From a virus, in the IMG/VR virus record IMGVR_UViG_3300029812_000129, positions 1 through 64,000 of that record: 64,000 bases of DNA. One strand, given 5' to 3'. Below the pieces are notes generated by a model. That model was not told the origin of the DNA. It searched no databases and saw only the letters and a program-made list of their open reading frames with translations. The first letter of the stretch is position 1; the number at the start of each line of letters is the position of its first letter. A program made the position numbers and the translations under genes. This document shows, piece by piece, positions 58,383 through 64,000 of this stretch.

Positions 58383-58410
58383 ATTATACTCTTATTATAT
58401 TTTTTTGCAA
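58383..58410 (-). promoter_or_regulatory. Sigma-70-type promoter
   Basis: TTGCAA (58405-58410), 16-base spacing, TATAAT (58383-58388) on the minus strand, followed by two ribosome sites (AGGAGGTG and GGGAGGTG). Confidence 0.7.
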
Positions 58411-58490
58411 GTCTTTATACCTATATATTACCGATATTTTTAAAATTCTTTGCTTTTAGTCAAAACATATCCTGTGAATAGCGATCCGGA

Positions 58491-58501
58491 CGTGATATTC
58501 T
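58491..58501 (+). promoter_or_regulatory. Weak extended -10 candidate for the right-hand genes
   Basis: TGATATTCT (TATTCT at 58496-58501 with TG two bases before) and a poor -35. Only promoter-like plus-strand site found before the early array. Confidence 0.25.
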
Positions 58502-58518
58502 TATTTTAGAAGGTTAAA

Positions 58519-58584
58519 ATGGAATTTATACGTTTACACAATTATATATTTCTATTTAAGAATAATTATCAAAAAAGAAATTAG
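58519..58584 (+). CDS. Possible 21-residue peptide
   Basis: ATG after AGAAGGTTAAA, sequence EFIRLHNYIFLFKNNYQKRN. Could be a leader peptide before the early array; weak evidence. Confidence 0.25.
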   Translation: MEFIRLHNYIFLFKNNYQKRN

Positions 58585-58642
58585 AGGAAAAAAGATTAAA
58601 TGCTAGAACTGAAAAACATAAAATAAAGCTGGAGGTTTCAAA

Positions 58643-58894
58643 ATGTTAATAAAAGAAGTTTCAAAAGATTATATCAAGTTTGAGAAAATATTTGATTGTG
58701 ACAAACCTATTATTAAACATAGTAAAATAAAATTAGATTGTAGCCGTTATTTTGTTATAGATGACGGCTATTTTACTATTACTAGAGAAGAATATTCTGA
58801 TAGATTAAAAGCTAAAGATAAAAAGGATAAAATGGTTAAAAAGCTAATAGATAAATTTGGTTGTAAATGGGTAGAAAATCACAACCTACTATAA
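58643..58894 (+). CDS. Early-array hypothetical protein
   Basis: 83 residues, basic helical end. GGAGGTTTC precedes the ATG. Unrecognised; first solid gene of the right-hand array. Confidence 0.5.
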   Translation: MLIKEVSKDYIKFEKIFDCDKPIIKHSKIKLDCSRYFVIDDGYFTITREEYSDRLKAKDKKDKMVKKLIDKFGCKWVENHNLL

Positions 58895-58989
58895 AATAGA
58901 ATAGAAAATAAATTATCCATTGCATAAAATAGTTGTAGTGGATAGATATAGTAGAACAGGAGACTATAAAATAAAGGTGGTGATAAAAA

Positions 58990-59262
58990 ATGTCAAAGCT
59001 AGATGAAAAAATAGAAAAAAGAATAGATGAATTGATGGAGTATATAGAAGAATTACGTTTAGCAGATTTAAAGAGTAAAGCAGTTATAGAAAAACTAAAA
59101 GCAGATTTAACTGGTGGCTATTTTTACGAAGATAATTGCCGAGTAAATTTTTCAGAAGACCATGGATGGTATATAAAAAGATATATTAATAGCAAGATAA
59201 AGACAGAAAGTATTTCAGAAGATATTGCAAATAAACTAGTTAGAAATTCCTTTATGAATTAG
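58990..59262 (+). CDS. Coiled-coil hypothetical protein
   Basis: 90 residues; the first 55 form a charged coiled coil (KLDEKIEKRIDELMEYIEEL), then DHGWYIKRYINSK. AGGTGGTG upstream. Unrecognised. Confidence 0.5.
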   Translation: MSKLDEKIEKRIDELMEYIEELRLADLKSKAVIEKLKADLTGGYFYEDNCRVNFSEDHGWYIKRYINSKIKTESISEDIANKLVRNSFMN

Positions 59263-59294
59263 AAGTAAAATATATTAGATGGAGGTGAATAAAA

Positions 59295-59699
59295 ATGACT
59301 AAAGAAGAAGCATTGGCTAAACACTTAGAAGAAGATATAGATATGATAATAGAATCTAAATACGATGAAGATGAGTTCGAAGTATACGAACAAGAGTATT
59401 TAGTATTAACAGATGAGGAAGCTGATGAAAGAGCTAAAGAGTATATATTAGAATCTGTATGGTCTTTTAATGCCTGGTTTTTAGTAGCTCATATGCCAGA
59501 AGGAGTAGACGAAGATGCGATTAAGCTTATACAAGAAAAATGTTGCGAAGATGCTAATAATACATTTTTAGCAATGATAGAAGATAAAGACTATTTTGTA
59601 GAAGATGCAATATCTACTGATGGTAGAGGACACTTTTTATCTTCGTATGATGGAAGTGAGTATGAAGTAGAAGGATATTATATTTACAGGACAAATTAA
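59295..59699 (+). CDS. Acidic phage protein
   Basis: 134 residues, strongly acidic. YEQEYLVLTDEEADERAKEY and DGRGHFLSSYDGSEYEVE recur in small phage proteins of unknown function I associate with early regions. GGAGGTGAAT upstream. Confidence 0.6.
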   Translation: MTKEEALAKHLEEDIDMIIESKYDEDEFEVYEQEYLVLTDEEADERAKEYILESVWSFNAWFLVAHMPEGVDEDAIKLIQEKCCEDANNTFLAMIEDKDYFVEDAISTDGRGHFLSSYDGSEYEVEGYYIYRTN

Positions 59700-59720
59700 A
59701 AAGTAAGGGAAGCAATAGAA

Positions 59721-59864
59721 ATGAAAACTAATTTGTTAGAATGGGGAAATGGGCATAAATGGTATATTAAAAGTTATGAGCAAGCAGAGCTTTATGCTTA
59801 TATAAAAGCTTTTTATTTTAGTGATGTAAGGCTAAATGGGATATTAATAAAAAGAAGTTTTTAA
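59721..59864 (+). CDS. Small hypothetical protein
   Basis: 47 residues: LLEWGNGHKWYIKSYEQAEL with the HGWYIK-like segment of its neighbour at 58990. GGGAAG upstream of the ATG. Confidence 0.5.
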   Translation: MKTNLLEWGNGHKWYIKSYEQAELYAYIKAFYFSDVRLNGILIKRSF

Positions 59865-59885
59865 TGATTGGAGGTGTTAAGTAAA

Positions 59886-60074
59886 GTGTTATTAAAAAAT
59901 AAAATTATAAAAGAAATTAAAGAAGATAGAAATAATTATTTTGGGTATAGTCATTTTGATGAAAGTAATATGGTTGACTATACTTTGATGAGTTGTGCAA
60001 TACAGGATTTAATAGATGTTTATGGTATCAACGAAGTTGAGGCAGCAGATATAGTAACTGCTTTAATACATTAG
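59886..60074 (+). CDS. Small hypothetical protein, GTG start
   Basis: 62 residues from GTG, 9 bases after TTGGAGGTG. LKNKIIKEIKEDRNNYFGYS, then CAIQDLIDVYGINEVEAADI. The longer TTG frame would place the ribosome site inside the gene. Confidence 0.5.
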   Translation: MLLKNKIIKEIKEDRNNYFGYSHFDESNMVDYTLMSCAIQDLIDVYGINEVEAADIVTALIH

Positions 60075-60091
60075 ATTGGAGGTAGTAAGAA

Positions 60092-60172
60092 GTGTCTAAA
60101 TACTATATAGGATTATTAAAAGGGAATAGACAAAAATTGGAGGATAGAAGTGAAAAGATTTCTACGTATTGA
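60092..60172 (+). CDS. Possible 26-residue peptide
   Basis: GTG after GGAGGTAGTAAGAA; KYYIGLLKGNRQKLEDRSEK. Overlaps the next gene by 23 bases. Confidence 0.35.
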   Translation: MSKYYIGLLKGNRQKLEDRSEKISTY

Positions 60173-60338
60173 CAGAGAAGAATTTAATATAAGAGCTAAA
60201 AACGATAGACGTAAAAGAGTTAATCGTTTGGTAGTAGTTTATACAGATGGAGTATACAAATATGTTAAAGGTTTTGAGTTTCCAAAAACGGATAGTTGTG
60301 ATGAAATGAATGCTAAGATCCCACAGATTATAAATTAG
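60150..60338 (+). CDS. Basic hypothetical protein, GTG start
   Basis: 62 residues; KRFLRIDREEFNIRAKNDRR very basic front, then a beta hairpin. GGAGGATAGAA before the GTG. Confidence 0.5.
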   Translation: MKRFLRIDREEFNIRAKNDRRKRVNRLVVVYTDGVYKYVKGFEFPKTDSCDEMNAKIPQIIN

Positions 60339-60355
60339 AGAGGGGATGAGAATAA

Positions 60356-60592
60356 ATGTATGCAGGCACAATTAAGCGTGAGAAGATAACTGATAAAACA
60401 ATAATAGAATTATCTGTTGAAATTAGTCCCAAATGTAAAGATAGGCTATATGTAAGAGTAGTTACATGCGGGGCTACTGCTGAAGAAGAAGATAGAAATA
60501 ACTTTTTATCAAAATATTTGTATTCAAGAAATTTGGCTGAAGATTATATTAAAGAGCTAAAGATAAAGTTCTTTAAAGAGAAGTTGCGTTAA
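60356..60592 (+). CDS. Hypothetical protein
   Basis: 78 residues with a beta core (IIELSVEISPKC, LYVRVVTCGATAEEED). GAGAGGGGATG upstream. Unrecognised. Confidence 0.5.
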   Translation: MYAGTIKREKITDKTIIELSVEISPKCKDRLYVRVVTCGATAEEEDRNNFLSKYLYSRNLAEDYIKELKIKFFKEKLR

Positions 60593-60739
60593 ATGTATGT
60601 TCCAACAAGTAAAAAAGAGATTATAAAAAGAATACAAAGATATGAGAAGTGCTTTTATAATAGAAACTATACTATAAAGGAGATTAAGAAAGAAAGAAGT
60701 AGAACAGAACTTGTTGGATGGTTGTCAAAGTTTAATTAA
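60593..60739 (+). CDS. Small basic hypothetical protein
   Basis: 48 residues beginning at the ATG that overlaps the previous stop region (TTAAATG): YVPTSKKEIIKRIQRYEKCF. Confidence 0.5.
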   Translation: MYVPTSKKEIIKRIQRYEKCFYNRNYTIKEIKKERSRTELVGWLSKFN

Positions 60740-60751
60740 GGAGGTGCAGAT

Positions 60752-61009
60752 ATGATAGTTATGCAGGTAAAAGAATTTAATGTAAACGCAACGTCCAGAT
60801 GGCAAAAAGCAGTAGATAGATATAGCAATAGAGAATGTGATTATTTCCCATTATTTGGTTTTTATGTTTTCCAAACAAAGAAAAAAGAGTTAAGGCAAAG
60901 AGGATATGTTGCAACAGGGATAGATGAAGGGAAAGATAAACATTGTTTTGGTATGAATAGAGAAAAAGCGATAAAAAAATATAAGGGGGTGAAAAAAGAT
61001 GTCATGTGA
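60752..61009 (+). CDS. Hypothetical protein
   Basis: 85 residues; ATG after TAAGGAGGTG. YFPLFGFYVFQTKKKELRQR and GKDKHCFGMNREKAIKKY. Unrecognised. Confidence 0.5.
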   Translation: MIVMQVKEFNVNATSRWQKAVDRYSNRECDYFPLFGFYVFQTKKKELRQRGYVATGIDEGKDKHCFGMNREKAIKKYKGVKKDVM

Positions 61010-61202
61010 GAAGTGCAAAGAGTATCAAAAAACAGATTTGACTGCATATTATAGGTGGAAAAACGCTAATGTAGAAATGAGAGGCTGTGATAGACACTTA
61101 AAAGAAATATTTAGAGTTTTAGGTAAAGCTCAATCTACAGATAGGTATGAGCGTCAAGAAAAAGAGTTGGATAGAAGGATAGAAGAATACCAAAAAAGAT
61201 AG
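60999..61202 (+). CDS. Small protein with CxxC motif
   Basis: 67 residues: SCEKCKEYQKTDLTAYYRWK, then C D R H. GGGGGTG upstream. Possible zinc site; unrecognised. Confidence 0.5.
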   Translation: MSCEKCKEYQKTDLTAYYRWKNANVEMRGCDRHLKEIFRVLGKAQSTDRYERQEKELDRRIEEYQKR

Positions 61203-61221
61203 TATAGAAGGAGGTGGCAAG

Positions 61222-61545
61222 ATGCAAAAGATATGTGCATACGAATACAAAGATTTAGATGAAGATGTAAAAGATGGGGTTGAGCAAGATGCTTTATGCG
61301 AAATAGTAGAAGATAGTCTATTGTTCCTATCTATCGACTTAGAAAAAGAGAATATAACAGAAGAAGAATACTATAAAGAACTTGGTTGCTCAAAATACTA
61401 TGCAGAAACTACTTCTTGGTTTATTCCTGCACGTTACTATGAAAAACATAAAGAAGAAATAGATAAAGAAGTAGAAATAAGGGTAAATTCTATGCTATAT
61501 ACTAAGTATGGTGTAGTAATAGGACACAAAGAGGAGGAGAAATAG
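61222..61545 (+). CDS. Acidic early protein
   Basis: 107 residues. YEYKDLDEDVKDGVEQD and later YAETTSWFIPARYYEKHKEE resemble small phage proteins with a YDEL-type start. AAGGAGGTGGC upstream. Confidence 0.5.
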   Translation: MQKICAYEYKDLDEDVKDGVEQDALCEIVEDSLLFLSIDLEKENITEEEYYKELGCSKYYAETTSWFIPARYYEKHKEEIDKEVEIRVNSMLYTKYGVVIGHKEEEK

Positions 61546-61548
61546 AAA

Positions 61549-61716
61549 ATGATTAGAAAAGAAATAGATATAAAGATAAGAGATGAAAAGTATGTTGCTA
61601 AAGTAATAGAAAAGAATAAAAAAGACGTTAGATTACATATTCCGGCACTTGGTAGTTTGGTTATAACATTACCAATAAACAACGTAGAGAATAAAAGAGA
61701 GATTGTGCTTGTATGA
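61549..61716 (+). CDS. Small hypothetical protein
   Basis: 55 residues: KEIDIKIRDEKYVAKVIEKN, LHIPALGSLVITLPI. GAGGAGGAG upstream. Followed by an inverted repeat. Confidence 0.5.
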   Translation: MIRKEIDIKIRDEKYVAKVIEKNKKDVRLHIPALGSLVITLPINNVENKREIVLV

Positions 61717-61723
61717 TTACTAC

Positions 61724-61758
61724 AGAGCTACTAGTTGTTTTAAATGGTTAGTAGCTCT
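61724..61758 (+). repeat. 10-bp inverted repeat AGAGCTACTA/TAGTAGCTCT
   Basis: 61724-61733 with 61749-61758, no U-tract after it. Sits between two genes of the array, 33 bases before the next start; possible attenuator or processing site. Confidence 0.5.
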
Positions 61759-61790
61759 ATGGCAATTATATAATAAAGGAGGTGAGAAAG

Positions 61791-62102
61791 ATGGTTAATG
61801 TTTACAATGAGAACAGCGATGTCATCGCACGTGTAAAGTACAACCAGAATTTAGATAACTGGGACGGGAATAACTGGACATGTGGCGGTGGTCTTGGTAT
61901 CCACAAGGGCATTACTCAACTTGCAGATGGACAATATGTTTTAATTCGTGGATCGCAGTGGGAGGGAATACAGAGTACAGCAGAAGTTATCTCTACTAAT
62001 AGAGCTATACAAGAGATTTTAAGAAGTGATAACGCTGACGAGCTATTAAAGAAGTATGGGCTAACAAAAGAAGCAGACAAAATGTTAGTAAAGGAAGCAT
62101 AA
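61791..62102 (+). CDS. Beta-domain early protein
   Basis: 103 residues from MVNVYNENSDVIARVKYNQN. The aromatic beta pattern (WDGNNWTCGGGLGIHKGIT) and QYVLIRGSQWEG suggest a small beta barrel; the end is helical. AAGGAGGTG precedes the ATG. Confidence 0.5.
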   Translation: MVNVYNENSDVIARVKYNQNLDNWDGNNWTCGGGLGIHKGITQLADGQYVLIRGSQWEGIQSTAEVISTNRAIQEILRSDNADELLKKYGLTKEADKMLVKEA

Positions 62103-62156
62103 ACAATAGACCTGGGCATGTCTTTAAACTGCCCAACTAAAATGAAAGGAGTGACT

Positions 62157-62408
62157 ATGTTTGATGTGAGATTACCAAGAGAATTTAAAAAGAACTATTT
62201 AACACAACAAAATGCAATGAAGGTTGCAGGGATTGCGTCAAGCAATCTATACACTAATATTGCACAACAAGCTACAAAGCAAGCGTTGGCAAAGGTTATA
62301 GAAAAAGACTCTAATAGAAGTTTTACGGACTGCATAAACTATGTCAAAAATATATCTGAAAAGAAATTAGAAGAATTTGTTAAAAAAGCACGTAAATTTG
62401 TGAGATAA
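62157..62408 (+). CDS. Hypothetical protein
   Basis: 83 residues from MFDVRLPREFKKNYLTQQNA; AAAGGAGTG before the ATG, so the earlier in-frame start is not used. Unrecognised. Confidence 0.5.
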   Translation: MFDVRLPREFKKNYLTQQNAMKVAGIASSNLYTNIAQQATKQALAKVIEKDSNRSFTDCINYVKNISEKKLEEFVKKARKFVR

Positions 62409-62422
62409 AGGAGAGGATAAGA

Positions 62423-62866
62423 ATGACTGTTCAGGAATTAGCAGAAGAGTATTATAAGTATTTTGAGTATAAAGAAAGGGATAATGGAGATAGGTTTGTA
62501 TGCTTAAAGGATGATAGACCAGAAGAATTAAGAGATTTAGTTTATAAAGCCCACGATAAGATGATGCCAGATGATTATAAATATCAGTATATTCATGATG
62601 CAATAGAAATGATTGCAGACGCAGATGATGATAGGTTGGAAGAACCAGAAATAGAACCAGATGTTTATGATTCAGATCTATTTGATTGGTTGTCTTCTAA
62701 CTTAACCAGACAATACTATGTAGATGAAGCAGTAAATGACATTGGTCATGGCAAAAGTATAACAGATGACATTATGTATGGTCAAGTAGAAGAGAAAAGA
62801 GAAGTATATTTTAGTGTATTAGAATCGTTAAGAGATATAACAGAGGAGATGGAAGAAGATGAATAA
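62423..62866 (+). CDS. Acidic early protein
   Basis: 147 residues, very acidic. YIHDAIEMIADADDDRLEEP and LTRQYYVDEAVNDIGHGKSI recur in phage early proteins. Net charge strongly negative, as in some DNA-mimic antirestriction proteins, but no fold can be named. Confidence 0.5.
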   Translation: MTVQELAEEYYKYFEYKERDNGDRFVCLKDDRPEELRDLVYKAHDKMMPDDYKYQYIHDAIEMIADADDDRLEEPEIEPDVYDSDLFDWLSSNLTRQYYVDEAVNDIGHGKSITDDIMYGQVEEKREVYFSVLESLRDITEEMEEDE

Positions 62867-63179
62867 GCAAGAGAGAGAGGAGGTAGAAACCGTTAGGCTT
62901 ATATTACACGAAATGTTTGGAGATAGACCAGAGCATGTAGAGATTTGCTCTTGTGTTACCGATAAACTTTATAGGCTATCCCATACGAAAGATACTATGT
63001 TACAACAGTTAGTAGATGACATTGTTGGTAGAAGAGAGATAGCAAAGCGGAGTAAGGATGAAATGGATGATGGGTATAAAACTTTTTTCAATGGTGTTAT
63101 TTTAGGTTACACAACATCTATTGAAGTAATAAAAAGGGAGATGGAATGGAATGATAGAGTTAAAAGAAATGAAAAATGA
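62859..63179 (+). CDS. Hypothetical early protein
   Basis: 106 residues, helical; NKQEREEVETVRLILHEMFG. Overlaps the acidic protein by 8 bases and the next gene by 29. Unrecognised. Confidence 0.5.
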   Translation: MNKQEREEVETVRLILHEMFGDRPEHVEICSCVTDKLYRLSHTKDTMLQQLVDDIVGRREIAKRSKDEMDDGYKTFFNGVILGYTTSIEVIKREMEWNDRVKRNEK

Positions 63180-63456
63180 TTACGTAATAGACATATTAGT
63201 TGCAAACAATACTCGTAAAAAATTAGTAGAAAAAGTAGAACGGGAACTACATTATGCAATTGTACGTATAGGTTTTGATGAAAAAAATAAGTACACCTTA
63301 GTATCTTTTTCAAAAGATAAAGAAATATATGGTGAACAAGATACAACCTATGGTATCGCTAAGCGTTGTACCTATAGTAAAAAAGAAGATGAACATAAAG
63401 ATTGTGTTGGAATAACAATAGCACTTTTAAGAGCTATGGGATTATCGGAGGATTAG
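63151..63456 (+). CDS. Hypothetical early protein
   Basis: 101 residues; IELKEMKNDYVIDILVANNT start, RELHYAIVRIGFDEKN. GGGAG upstream. Unrecognised. Confidence 0.5.
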   Translation: MIELKEMKNDYVIDILVANNTRKKLVEKVERELHYAIVRIGFDEKNKYTLVSFSKDKEIYGEQDTTYGIAKRCTYSKKEDEHKDCVGITIALLRAMGLSED

Positions 63457-63458
63457 AT

Positions 63459-63647
63459 ATGGATAAAGAGGATATAAAAGATGTTAATATTTTTGAAGAT
63501 TATGCTTATGAATTAACAGAGGTAGACGCAATAAGGCTTTTTGTAGCAAAATTTAGTTCATCTTATACTTTGCAAATGGTTTTAGAGATGCCCTACAACG
63601 AACTAGTAGGCGTTATGTGGCAGACCGCAGAAGAAATTAGGAGGTGA
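63459..63647 (+). CDS. Small acidic protein
   Basis: 62 residues from MDKEDIKDVNIFEDYAYELT with CGGAGG upstream of the ATG at 63459. Unrecognised. Confidence 0.5.
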   Translation: MDKEDIKDVNIFEDYAYELTEVDAIRLFVAKFSSSYTLQMVLEMPYNELVGVMWQTAEEIRR

Positions 63648-63652
63648 AATAA

Positions 63653-63859
63653 ATGAGATTATATAGAGTTAAGATAAGGGGTGCAGTTAACCACAAAGTT
63701 TCCTATGCAGTAGCAAGCGATTCTGGCGAAGCATATAGAAAAGTACGGGATTTTCTTGATGATGAGGACTGGGGCGGTGTCGCAGGAAGAGATTTATTAT
63801 CGGTTGAGCTTATAGCCGAAGAGCATTACACACTTTTAGATACTTTACTATTTTTATAA
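63653..63859 (+). CDS. Small early protein
   Basis: 68 residues: MRLYRVKIRGAVNHKVSYAV; AGGAGGTGAAATAA upstream. Unrecognised. Confidence 0.5.
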   Translation: MRLYRVKIRGAVNHKVSYAVASDSGEAYRKVRDFLDDEDWGGVAGRDLLSVELIAEEHYTLLDTLLFL

Positions 63860-63868
63860 GGAGGACAA

Positions 63869-64000
63869 ATGGTATCAGTAGAGAAAATGGACGATGCAAT
63901 AGAAGCTATAACATGTTTATGTGAAAATGATGTTGTGAGTAGTTCTTTGTGTGTAGATAAAGACATAGAATTCTATAGAATATATAGCCATGCATATTGG
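63869..64000 (+). CDS. Partial gene at window end
   Basis: ATG after AAGGAGG; 44 residues beginning VSVEKMDDAIEAITCLCEND, still open at the last base. The end lies beyond the window. Confidence 0.55.
   Translation, partial: MVSVEKMDDAIEAITCLCENDVVSSSLCVDKDIEFYRIYSHAYW

Noticed and set aside
58212-58481. Plus-strand open frame of 89 codons
   Set aside because: Antisense to a promoter, ribosome sites and the 58121-58330 frame; no ribosome site of its own.

Overview
The window is one continuous piece of an AT-rich double-stranded DNA phage genome of the tailed, long non-contractile (siphovirus-like) type. It has large and small terminase, portal, a protease-scaffold gene, major capsid and tail tube proteins, a frameshifted tail chaperone and a tape measure, but no tail sheath. 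Strong AGGAGG ribosome sites, frequent GTG/TTG starts and a low GC content point to a low-GC Gram-positive host, probably of the Firmicutes/Clostridia type; this is inference. No integrase, repressor or excisionase was recognised, and no DNA polymerase is in the window. Plus-strand coding is cut at both ends (1-270 and 63869-64000), so the map may be circular or the genome longer than 64 kb.

Layout. (1) 1-270: end of a plus-strand gene, closed by a hairpin terminator. (2) 330-36182, minus strand, the late region read right to left from a promoter near 36.29 kb: TerS, TerL, portal, protease/scaffold, decoration protein, capsid, connectors, LamG-type display protein, tail tube, an inserted IsrB-type RuvC nuclease with a probable omega-RNA, tail chaperone with an A AAA AAC slippery site, tape measure, distal tail and hub, beta-propeller and fibre proteins. 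A block of three glycosyltransferases and several SAM methyltransferases follows, then a metallophosphoesterase, a cluster of tRNA and tRNA-like genes, holin, a GIY-YIG homing nuclease and an amidase endolysin. (3) 36387-43783, plus strand: lytic transglycosylase, tRNA-Pro, MazG-like NTPase, RecB-type exonuclease, HNH nuclease, replication initiator, primase-helicase, RecA and a deoxyribosyltransferase-like protein. (4) 43763-57300, minus strand: accessory and metabolic genes including Lar-like antirestriction, an Rnl2-like RNA ligase, RtcB, a Vsr-type homing nuclease, an HD hydrolase, a nucleotidyltransferase, an ASCH-like protein and many small membrane or zinc-binding proteins. (5) 57301-57860: a repeat-rich noncoding region, candidate origin or control region. 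(6) 58643-64000, plus strand: a dense array of small, mostly acidic, unrecognised early-type genes.

The most unusual content is RNA-related. There is a phage-borne IsrB (an HNH-less IscB relative) with an upstream structured RNA between two tail genes. There are three leader elements closed by TTGGGGGCT/AGCCCCCAA stems, each just upstream of a gene start. Several tRNAs have abnormal anticodon or D arms, and one lies inside a methyltransferase reading frame. Two different RNA ligases are present. At least five nucleases from different mobile families (GIY-YIG twice, one frameshifted; Vsr-type; HNH; IsrB) sit between or next to essential genes.

All assignments come from reading motifs, gene order and sequence signals by eye; no database search or folding program was run.
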